Below are positions 53,999 through 64,000 of a stretch of DNA of 64,000 bases, piece after piece. The DNA lies in NCBI GenBank assembly GCA_907163375.1, contig CAJQUW010005302.1, forward strand, positions 62,001 through 126,000. Reading direction: 5' to 3'. The notes under the pieces were generated by a model, which worked only from the letters and a program-made list of their open reading frames with translations, searched no databases and was not told the DNA's origin. Both the position numbers and the translations under genes were made by a program. Each line of letters starts with the position of its first letter. Positions within the stretch are counted from its first letter, which is position 1. Source of the stretch: Prostheceraeus crozeri (taxonomy: Eukaryota; Platyhelminthes; Polycladida; Euryleptidae).

Positions 53999-56900
53999 TA
54001 TAGACTGCTTTGTGATATAATTTCCTATCGAATATGCTATCAAAACAATCGGATGATTGTTGATGAGTACGTCCTTACTGTCTCGCGTTGATTAACAAAA
54101 ACTTTCAATTAGTTTAGTTCAACCTTGTGTTACTGATTTGCAAAGACGATGAGAATCTTCCTTCCTTCTGTCTTTATTCTTATGGAGACTACATCTCTGA
54201 GCTTTGCAGACAACGTTTTGTAGATTTTAGATTTTGAAACAATTAAATGAAAGCTACTTTGTTCTGATAATGAAGCCTCATTCAAAATGTTTTATGGACT
54301 ATTGAATGACGTAATTGATAGAATAGTTTTTTTGTCGTGTCCTACCTTTTTTAACTTCTTAATTAATCGTCAGGTTCAGTTCATTCAGTTCATGATTTTG
54401 ATTGACGCATGAATGGATTCTCTTCCTCATTAAAGTGATGTTTGATCAAGATAGAAGCACTTTACAAGTTGAGTGAGTTCTATAACAAAAGTTGGCAAAC
54501 GCTGGCATACGCTTCAATAGTTTCAACAGGCTTGTTGAAGAAATGTCTTGTTTTCAATTTAAACTTCTGGTTTCGGCCTGTCCTTGATTACAATAGAAAT
54601 TCGCCGACGGATTTTTTGTTGAAGATTTTGCGACACTTCGTACTCTTCTTTGAATAGTCAGTGGAAGTTCTCGAAGAATGTTGCTTCCGAACTCATCAAT
54701 ATTGATTGTCATTGCAGTTTATTCGGTTTTCGCCGATTTAGAGAATAAAGATGTAATCCAAATAGGCCTCGTGCTTAGTTGACTTGCAGCTAATGTGGAT
54801 AAATGTGACAAAATCTGATCTGATATTTCTTGCAAAACATGAGCACATCCACGTAGTAAATGGAACTGCAACATTAAAAACCTACAACATCTGACAATTT
54901 ACCGTCGTTCAGCATCTAGATAATCTCAATGAATTCAAGCCTGTATATTTTATAACTGAAAATATTATAGATATTATTAAGCTCTACTACTACTTTACAG
55001 ATTTAATAATGTATAATAATCATAATTCTCTAATTAGGTCTATGAATTATCTGCAACTATATATTGCGCTTTCGAATCATTGATCAATTAGCCTTATGCA
55101 ACAAAAAATAATCAAGCCTTTTAAAAATAAAAAATGTATACTCAAAACAACTTTGCATTGAATTTGCGTAATAATATTGAAAATATAATTCATTTTTCAT
55201 CACTATTGTCAGTTGTCCTTCGTGGTGGGTGACTATTTGGCCTTGTGATCTTTTGGTTGAGTGGTCGATCTTCAAGAATGATATATTGGTATGCATTTAT
55301 ACAGGTAGATAGGAAAACCATCCCGCTGTTAAGTCTGACTGTCAGCATCGTTCAAGGGCCCTCCGATTAGCTACTCAATAGCTTTATTCAGATCTATCCT
55401 GAAGATAATCGCGATAAAGGCTATCAAAGAAAAGCACGGTGGTCATCGATTACTATGTAAATGTGATTTTCAACAAATAGATACAACCTTTTGACCTTTT
55501 AGAGTGGAGCTCTATTTATTGGTTAAAAATTAAAGCCAAAGTGCTTTGGGGGACTATTGAATTCAGTTTTAGTATTCCCATTATCCAATAACTGCTTATT
55601 TTGATTACACAGCGCTCTCATCCAACTGCGCATCTCAGAATCGATCATTGCATTTGATGTTTTGAGTGAGTGACTGATTGAACAAGGATTCGATCCGTTC
55701 AACGGCGATGAACTGAAATGAACGAAGACTTTGCCACTCAGAAAGCTTTCGATTTTTCAGTAAACTTAACAATGAGCTGAAATACATAGCGCAAAATTAA
55801 GATAAGCGGCGTACTGAGTGAACAACCAAAATCTCCAAAAGAACGAGGAACTGAATGAAATGAAGAAATGTTTTCAAATGTTTTCAGCAGTTAGGAAACA
55901 TCTCGATTATGTTTTCCGAACAGGAACCTCAAATTCGAAACGAAACCGTTGTTCAGGACATTTGAAAAGGAATAAAGATCAGAACATCAATTCCCTTACC
56001 TAAACAATAACGTTCCAAGTTCCAACCCGGTTTAATGTGAATCACAGTTTCGCTTCTTCTCAAGGGTCCCGTATATATAGTTGTATTTATATTCTCCTAC
56101 AATGCTGTAATTCTTCTGGTTGTCAAAGCAATTTACTCTAGAATAAATGCCTCCAAATAGGTTTATATAAGCGGTCGGTGCAATGGACTGGTCAGTTACA
56201 ACACTGATGTGCACACTGTATGGATTCGCTTATTAGTGAAGTCTCACCGCCTACCACGTTGTCCATCAAGAAGCTCACATATTGTCGATAAAAATTGAAA
56301 TTTGTTTCAAAGCAAACATGTACATTATGATAGATAAGACAGCGGTGTTTTGGAAAGCAAGAAAAACAGGAAATTCGATCTCATGAGTCAATCTTCTCTC
56401 GTCGGTTTTTAATTGTATCAACAATTAGGTTGACGCGATAAATTGGATATTGCTCACAACTCCTCTCGTTTTCGTTTGAATGATGCTCTTTTTCGCATCG
56501 CTAATGATGATAGATATCGAGTGCTTGCATTTTCTATTGAAATCTATAAAGAACGAAGTCCGTCCTCATGGAATGAGCACACACGTGAGAGGAAATTTAG
56601 GAAATTGAATTGCGAGAATTTCAGACAGTCAATTAACCAGGCATCGCTATCGTAATGTCTTCCCAATAATTGCAAAGCTAGCGATTCAGCGTATGATAAA
56701 TGGCAATTACCTATCAAAGCAAATAAGAAATTTGGATTGAAGTTTTGAAATCTACAATTTCGATAGATTAGCAGATAATTCAAGTCTAAATTGCCAAAAT
56801 TCAGTTACAATTTTGGAATTGGATAAATAAATACTTGCGAACATATTTAGATAGTTCACCACAAAGATGACACAAAATATAGAACATTGTCGATGTTTTG

Positions 56901-59900
56901 GAAAAGGAAAATATCGATGATTTGTTGAAATATTTCTATGGTAAGTCAATTTCTACAATTTTAAATTCACTTTTACGTGAAATCTATGCCTATTGTCTAA
57001 TTGCAAATCATTGTGTCTGCATTTCCCTAAAAATCATGCATTTAAAAAATATAGGGCCTACCGTAGATACTGTCAAGTTAATGTCGTGTCAATGGTGATT
57101 TTGGTCAGCGTATATTCTAAAAAGAGAATGTGTGGTATTAATTGATCTTTAGGATGTCATAACATAGATATATTGCATCTCTATGACTTTAACAAGCATG
57201 TGGTTTCTCTCAAAATTTGAAAATCTTGATTCATGCATAAGTCAGCTATGTCACGAATGAAAGATATCAGTCGACAAAGCAGTTGAAGATATCATGAGAC
57301 AATAGTGAAATAAGTTAGATAATGAACTTGGATACGCATATTCTAGGTTTCAATGGACTCAGCCTTCGGCTTCTGTAAAATGTATACCCTCTCGCTGTTC
57401 GCGAAGAATCGCGACAGTTGCCCGATACTTCTGCTTCATTCTGCAATATCTAACTAATTTAGTTTCATGGCTTCAATGACTTCAACTTGGGCGGCTTTCA
57501 GCAAGGGCAACGGGTCAATTCCGTCGAATTTCAGGCTACCAATTTTGATTATCCGGATTATTTAAATAACCAGACACTTGATGGCCTTTGCTAACACTAT
57601 TGCTAATGCCATAGGATATTTTTATCATTTTTTTTGACTCTTCATTTATTGGCTTACCAGTGATAGCCCGTAATCGGCAGGCAGTAAGTGATCAGGGCAG
57701 GCCTATAGCCTATACCCTTTTTCTATTTGCCTACAGCCCCGTTAAGACATTGAAGATATTTGAGTTATCTGTTGCGCCCCATTGTGTGGGAATAAAGAAA
57801 TCAATGATCTTCTATATCAATGATCCTATCATTATAAATCATAATATCAATGAGCTTTTTATGAATCATTGAATTCTAATTTCTTCGCTGAAATACGAAA
57901 ATTCCTATCTTTATAAGTTTGAATGGAACATGGCTGGGAAATCTATTTGTCAAAATCTTAGCTACTTAATTCCCTACTATGAGTCAGCTGTTCAATCGAT
58001 ATACGAGTACTCCGATCTCAAATAGAGGTTGGGTGGTTATTTGAGACTGGGCGATTATTCGAGTAAATGCTGATTTGCAAATTTTCGATGGCCATCATTC
58101 TTTGCACTTTCAAAAGTCCTGAGACATGCGGTTCTGTTTTAATTGGCATTGAATCCGGATATCCTCTCGAAACAAATATTCTTGTACATGTACATGTGCA
58201 TGATATATAGTTTAAGTAATAAAAGAAACATGAAATGCAAAAAATTTGTAGCAATACTTTGTCAGTGGCTGCGTGGTAACAGCATCATTAAGGTACACTT
58301 CTGCACTGCGAGTGAACTAGTTCCTGCATATTTCAATATCGTTGGACGATTGATGATAAATGGACAGTGCATTCTGAAAGGTCGAAATAGTATTGATCAA
58401 ACAAAAGTGATGAATTATGCATCCTTTCAATCGAATATGAGGAGTTCAGAAATCATGATACAAAGCAAATATCTTGTTGAAAAGTAATTGAATTTGTTGA
58501 AGCGAATTCCTAGTTGGAGTGTTTGGAATTCGTGACAATTCCTATCATAACCTAGGCGACAATGAGAATGGGTTACAGAAATTCTTTCAAATGTAGATAA
58601 TTTAATTACTTTAGCTTCAATGTAAAGTTCAAGGAATTTAAAAGCAAAACAACCTGAAATGATGTAAATGTCAGCAATGTTGTTCCCACACGTGCTTGCT
58701 GCTATTCATTCAAAGATGAAGAGTTTAATTGTCAAACACAAGTATTTACGATCTATGAATTTCTTTTACAAAGTATCAACAATTTATTTTCAATGAAGAT
58801 ATTTCAAATAGAATAACTTTGTCGGAGAGACATGATCACCCCAATGACCTTTGGGTCAAGTGCTCACTCGTCCTGTAGACAAATGTTTATGGTGACGTCT
58901 AAATCTAGCCGCGGTAAACTAGATCTAAATATTTAATGTAAGACATAAGACATACTTGTATGATACAGACCAGATCTCCAGGAGTATATTAACTTCGCTG
59001 TCAAGGCAACCAATTTTATTGCCGGCGCATTCTATTGGTTGGAATGTGCATGTCTGAGAAATAACCGAACGTCTGCAAGAGTTTATTGGTGGATTGGCCC
59101 AAATAGACTCAAAGATCATTTACTGGCATTCATTGAACAATAAATTAAGAATAAATGATTAATAACTATAAATGTCCAAAGCAACAAAAGGAAGTTTTAT
59201 TCATCATGTTCACTGCTATTTCATTTGTTGAATTTGTTGATCTGTGACGTTATTAGTGAACAATGTTACGTGTATGTCGCTGCATAATGTCTCGCACATT
59301 CATGATACAGTTATTCTATGATGAAGATGGTTGCTGGTCGATACCGGAAGCATGTAACTTAAGTAGTCTACTTGAGTCAATGGACAAACAAAACTCGAGG
59401 AAACGTTTGATTCCTGACACCTGCGCATTATCCTTCGGCATAGGTAAATGTTGTACATTCTTCGATTGGTATAACTGTCAGCACCCAAGCATGAGTGCAA
59501 ATATTTTTGACTAAAACTAAACTTTACAGATAACATGACTTCTTTTGCTTTTATAATACTTCATCATTAGAATTGATAAAATATCTAAATGGACAACAGT
59601 TAAAATGTCATTTAGGATTCGATCATCGTTTGACAATATTGTGGATATAGAAATCGTTCAACAGAAAACCTAACTGTACACATGTTGCCGAGGTTGATAC
59701 GATAGTCTACATATTGTGAATTTAGATGGCTAGCCGATAATTATCCAACGATTTCTTTACTTTCGCTATTCTATTAACAAATGAAAATGATTGTAAAAGT
59801 TCAACGTCCGAGCCAAGCCGTGGACAAAATTGATAAATTCTTCAAGGAGTTTCAGTCGAAAGAAATGCTTTAGACCAGGCAGGACATATTGAATTGTTAG

Positions 59901-60420
59901 TACGAATAATATCACCAAATATTATGTATCACAGTGATCAAAATTCAAAAATTGGCGGTTTCCCGACAGAAATAATTTATATTTGACAAATTATCGTCAT
60001 AGAAAGTGCTGCTATAAATCATAAGAAGTGGGAATTAGTAAATCGCCAACGAATGACATATTATAATTATATAACCTACGCAATTAAGATAATATAGGAA
60101 ATAATCTATGCATATTTACCTCCCAGGTTTTCAGTGTTGTAAACACGATTTCTGAGGGATCCTAGCGAGTTTGAGACTTTACGTCGACTGTCCGACAGGA
60201 TTGCTGATTGCTTTAAATAACGTTAAGAGAATGCATCCCGTCTTTATAGCCACGCATTCAGTTGTACACAAAACTGATAAATGTAATCAGCATTCTTCAG
60301 AAACTAAATCTAGCTTGTAGCCCGTATCTAAACATGTGCATGTGACATGTCATGGGATTCATTAACATGCTTATGAACAGTCCATTAGATGACGGTATTT
60401 AAATGTTGAAACAATTTCTC
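53999..60420. other. No gene recognised
   Basis: 6.4 kb of AT-rich DNA with only short open frames (longest 58143-58487, 114 codons, no domain). 58036-58071 shares a 36-bp word with 20493-20528. 56443-56655 has a frame ending HTRERKFRKLNCENFRQSIN that faintly recalls LINE linkers. Confidence 0.45.
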
Positions 60421-60690
60421 AGTGCATTTTATGGTCCTATAATAAGATTCATGGCAATCAGAGTCAGCTGTAAATAAGAATTTAACATTTCAATAGCTTT
60501 GTTGTTGAATTCATTTGTAGGAACGGTGTGAATGACAATTTGATGGCAAACATATCAATGAAATGTGATTGTAGGTATATTTCATGACTTTCTTGACTTA
60601 ATTATCTACGTACTGTTGTATCCACAGATTTTGGATTTCAATTCGGACAGTCAGAGAATCATGTAAAAACTTAGTAATCCATGAAAGATA
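60421..60690 (+). repeat. Direct repeat, copy 1 (about 270 bp)
   Basis: Matches 61226-61510 in the same orientation. Shared words include GTGCATTTTATGGTCCTATA, CAGAGTCAGCTGTAAATAAG and TCAATTCGGACAGTCAGAGA. Copy 2 has small insertions. The copies are about 800 bp apart. Confidence 0.9.
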
Positions 60691-60831
60691 TAGCGCAGAA
60701 TTATCGACAAAGTGAAATCATGACAGACAAAAAGATTTGCAATCTTGAAATTATGATATCTTGGACAAATGCCATCGATTCTCTTTTGAATTCCGCTTTT
60801 CTGTATATAGTCATAGTTACTATACATAGTT

Positions 60832-60922
60832 TATACTGTTTTTGATTGACTAGCTATGGCGTGATATAATCCGAGCCGAGGGGAGGCTTATATCTACCAT
60901 AGCTAGTCAATAAATGCAGTAT
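60832..60922. repeat. Hairpin, arms about 25 bp
   Basis: GATTGACTAGCTATGG on the left pairs with CCATAGCTAGTCAATA on the right, extending imperfectly outward (ATACTG, CAGTAT). The spacer holds GATATAATCCGAGCCGAGG and GGCTTATATC, which can pair further. Small palindromic element. Confidence 0.65.
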
Positions 60923-61225
60923 CTACCTCAAAAGCCACCTATAGCGATGCTATCAACCGACATTTAACAACAAAATAGCTGATATTGCATAATTTGATAT
61001 CAAGCAACGTCAACCGTCTGAGTTAGTGATATTAATTTTGATAATCAATGGAGAAAGTAGACAATACCATAAATAGAAGCACCATGCTACAGTGAATGCC
61101 GTAGTATTGAAGGTTATCTATGGAATCAATCAATACTATTTGACCAATTTCCGTACCGATATTTACCAAATGTACCATAGCGATGAAGTGACATGACAAA
61201 TGTCAGACGAGGCTGCAGGCCAAGT

Positions 61226-61510
61226 GCATTTTATGGTCCTATAATAAGCTTCATGACAATTAGAGTCAGCTGTAAATAAGAATTTAACATTTCAATTTCA
61301 ATAGCTTTGTAATTTTCGATCCATTCAATTCATTTGTAGGAACGGTGTGAATGACAATCTGATGGCAAGCATATTAATAAAATATGATTGCAGGTATATT
61401 TCTTGACCTTCTCAACTTAATTATCTATTTATTGTTGTATCTACAGATTTTGGATTTCAATTCGGACAGTCAGAGAATCATGCAAAAACTTTGCAATTCA
61501 TGAAGGACCA
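61226..61510 (+). repeat. Direct repeat, copy 2
   Basis: See 60421-60690. It ends about 115 bp before the fold-back element copy. No transposon tips are seen at either end of the two copies. Confidence 0.9.
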
Positions 61511-61626
61511 CAGAATTAGATTGTTTTAGCGCATCACTTTGCTAGAAGTGCAAACTGATTCAAAACGTCATTATTTAAAAGTTAGCAGGCATATAGAAAA
61601 ACGTTCACAAACTTCTCTGTAGATAG

Positions 61627-62044
61627 TCCGGGAGCTACAGACACTTTCTTCCTAAATTCGCGCACAAAGGTCTCAATAGCATGGATTTGTAGATCTTGAA
61701 ACGCTGAATGCAAAAATCAAATTCTTAAGTGTCACAGTCAGTCGCTTTCGGTTGTAGGTAAGTTTAAAGGATTCCCATTGGAATCCGATGGTAAAATGCA
61801 AGAAATATCTATGGATTGTGAAACACTTGCCAATTTTCGTACATTTTCTTTTGCAGAAAGTAAACTATTTATCAGAATGCCATGAAATTTGAAACATGAT
61901 AGACTTCAGAACATCAACTTGGATATAAAAGTTGAAGTGAGTCACATGATTCAGTATTTGATGTCTGAGAGCCTCTACAAAATGAGTAAATTTCTTGTTT
62001 TGACATAATTTTGGCGATTTTACTCTTTTTGTAGAGACTCTCAC
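61627..62044 (+). repeat. Fold-back element copy, one arm plus loop
   Basis: Starts GTCCGGGAGCTACAGACACT and follows the arm of the 23124-25216 element to GAGAGCCTCTACAAAATG and through the loop (TTTTGACATAATTTTGGCG). It stops a few bases into the second arm (GTAGAGACTCTC). Truncated relative to the first copy. Confidence 0.88.
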
Positions 62045-62079
62045 GAATGAGAGGAATTGACACATTCATAATGTAAAAA

Positions 62080-63290
62080 GACGTTCACCCCATAGCATCC
62101 TTATTGATGCTGTAAAAGACATCGATCAATTTCACAGAACAACATTAGCAGCCACGATATGGCGACTAATGAACTGAGAAATCTGTTAACTTTTATCTAC
62201 CACAACTACGAAATATAACTCAAGGATAAGCATTTTCTTCAGATAAAAGACTGTCCCATGACTACTCATTTCAGTTCGTCTCCGACATAATCCTAACTGC
62301 GGTATATAGAGACTAAAGACCTTCCGATTCAAGAAAAATTGAGTGCTGTTCCGATTCACGGTATATTGATGATGTCATCATAGGTCCATGGGAAAATCAG
62401 GAAATTCTATTTAATTCGATTCCCAGATCGTTCAATGAAATATATGAGGACATTAACATTCACCTCAGAAATTCCAGAAAATATACAGCTCAGGTTCTTA
62501 GACATTGTAATCTCTACTGATAACAAATCGGTAAACTACAAGTGGCGCTAATTACAAGTATTCAAATTTTATGTAGAATACAGGTATTCCCAACCATACG
62601 AAGTCTAGTTTCTTAACAAATAGCATGGACTACTCAAAACGTGGGTGTAATAACGAAGAAAGCGAAAGTAAATCCTTGAGAGAATTTCACAAAATATTCG
62701 TAAACAGTAAAACAGTAAGCGCAAACGTAAAGAAAAATCTCCAAAAAACCAAACCAGTTGCATATATAAAATTAAAGTTCACTAACAATAAGACAAAAAA
62801 TCAAATCCCTGATTAAAAAATGCAACTTGAATATAATGCTGACACCTAAAACAGGCAAAAATTTGTGCAGAGCTCTCAAAGCAAAAAGTAAGACCGAAAA
62901 GTATCTAGACAGTCAAATTTGTAACGCTTTGCCAGATAATTCATGTTGTGCGGATCGTTTTCTAGACTGTAGATTTATCTAAAAACATTGTGATAATTTT
63001 ATATTTGTCTCAGCAATAGAACTTTCCATAACCGCCATCACAAACAAGCGCGAATTTTATTTTCCAATCAAGGGAAAAGTTCTCGGAAAGAGAATTTGAG
63101 GGAATCGTGGCGATCGGAGCATTTTGAAGGAATTCACAGCAATCCGCCAGCGACACACGACTATTTTTCCAATCTCTGTAAGGTATTAGAAATTCCTTCT
63201 TGCCCACTTAGTAAGTTCCTGCATGTGCCATAGTCTTGAATCAGTTTGCACTTTTAGCAAAGTGACACGCTTAAGCAATTTCATTCTGTG
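62080..63290 (+). pseudogene. Penelope-like element remnant: reverse transcriptase and GIY-YIG endonuclease
   Basis: Pieces seen in order, in more than one frame: LLTFIYHNYEI and KHFLQIKDCPM with THFSS (the family's QxxGxxMG region), YIDDVIIGPWE (catalytic box, about 62370), MDYSKRGCNNEESESKSLRE, KPVAYIKLKFTNNKTKNQI, then CADRFLDCRF with KHCDNF and SEHFEGIHSNPPATHDYF (GIY-YIG domain). Family knowledge: Penelope-like elements join a telomerase-related reverse transcriptase to a GIY-YIG nuclease and reinsert by target-primed copying. It is broken in several places and not functional. A hammerhead-like core follows about 185 bp downstream. Confidence 0.7.
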
Positions 63291-63474
63291 TGTTGGACAA
63301 ATGTCAAGATCCTGTCGATGCGATGCTAAGTTAATCTCGATTCATTCGTCGACTGAAGCCAACCATCAAACGTAGGCGCGAAATGACTGAATTTTGATAT
63401 GGGAACTGATCTAGCGGCCTCGTCCCTATAGAATTGAAGACACGACGTCCTTACTTTCCCGAGACGTACTGCCC

Positions 63475-63503
63475 TTGAGAATGAGCGAACGCTCAAAACG
63501 TCG
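63475..63503 (+). ncRNA. Hammerhead-like core (degenerate) downstream of Penelope-like remnant
   Basis: TTGAGAA, T, stem II GAGC/GCTC with GAAC loop (63483-63494), then AAAACGTC (63495-63502). Both conserved boxes are altered, but its position just past the endonuclease end is where this family keeps its hammerheads. Confidence 0.3.
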
Positions 63504-63530
63504 AACCAAATTTTTATTTTTGCTTTTATT

Positions 63531-64000
63531 CGTTGACTTAGCCAAAAAAAACGAAAAGAAGGAAAAAGCCTGCCGATCTGCTGCCATTAAAACAGTATTT
63601 CATTGTTCTGTTTCTTCTGTACCTCACCGTTTTGCCGTTGAAAAGTTTGTCTCAATAATTCAGTTAAATGAATGATTTGTTTGTTGCTGATCAGGGTCAG
63701 GACTCTGACAATGGAGGTCTGAGTTAAATTGCAATTTTAACTTTAATTCTTCAAGTAATGTTGAATTTTCTTGAGTACGACTGCTAATACCAGAACATTT
63801 TGCATGCACTGCAGATTTACATGCGTTTGCAGCATTTAATCATATCATTCGGCTATAATGTCTCAACTCATTTGCATTTTTGCGTGCAGCAGCATTCCGA
63901 ATTTCTAGTCATCAAATTAAGCAACAAGACAAATGAATTCCATTAATAATTGTACTAAAAAATCGTGCGGGATGCTTCTTTCAATTTCATTGCAACTATT
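63531..64000. other. No gene recognised
   Basis: AT-rich. The 66-codon frame at 63475-63675 overlaps the hammerhead-like motif and has a Lys/Glu-rich stretch only. Nothing else is supported. Confidence 0.4.

Noticed and set aside
56443-56655. LINE linker fragment (RERKFRKLNCENFRQSIN)
   Set aside because: Resemblance is faint and no adjacent reverse transcriptase or endonuclease motif is visible.
58143-58487. 114-codon ORF on plus
   Set aside because: Composition is that of translated AT-rich DNA, with no domain and no context.

Overview
The window looks like low-GC (roughly one third G+C by eye) nuclear DNA of an animal, most likely a marine invertebrate. It is dominated by decayed mobile elements of metazoan type: several Tc1/mariner transposons, a Crypton (tyrosine recombinase) gene, a non-autonomous piggyBac, a pogo/Tigger-like miniature element, Penelope-like retroelement pieces, a LINE reverse transcriptase scrap and a tRNA-derived SINE family. 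There are no operons, no rRNA or tRNA genes, and no bacterial or organelle features. The palindrome TAGGCCTA and close variants recur. I cannot name the species.

Layout. 1-528: the uninterrupted start of a Tc1/mariner transposase, cut by the window edge. 590-11640: a 1.03-kb repeat present at both ends in opposite orientation. Between the two copies lie a broken Tc1 transposase (2468-3461), a Penelope scrap (4040-4229), a broken Crypton recombinase gene (4483-5653), an internally deleted mariner-type element with about 170-bp terminal inverted repeats (6234-7596) and a palindrome (10427-10583). 13545-14770: two Penelope-like fragments in opposite orientation. 16267-17576: a complete but mutated mariner. 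17871-18190: a LINE scrap. 21467-23121: a Tc1-like element with an uninterrupted 331-residue transposase, the best preserved gene here. It abuts a fold-back element (23124-25216) whose right arm is split by a 1325-bp piggyBac-type element bounded by TTAA.

27-64 kb is mostly AT-rich sequence without recognisable genes. It carries SINE copies near 30.4-30.9, 47.9-48.2 and 53.8-54.0 kb; a GC-richer single-exon ORF of 185 codons (34574-35131, minus) that is the best candidate host gene; a perfect 134-bp inverted repeat (36849-37132); a pogo-like element (41738-42466); a 31-bp minisatellite (47578-47784); possible host exons near 43.9-44.1 and 52.9-53.2 kb; a direct duplication (60.4/61.2 kb); a second copy of the fold-back element (61627-62044); and a Penelope-like reverse transcriptase/GIY-YIG remnant (62080-63290).

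I found no convincing new multi-gene system. The most interesting signals are five hammerhead-ribozyme-like cores (43590, 44864, 45850, 51821, 63475), one just downstream of the Penelope-like endonuclease remnant; the perfect 134-bp hairpin; the nested fold-back/piggyBac/Tc1 cluster with its readable insertion order; and the unidentified 185-codon ORF.
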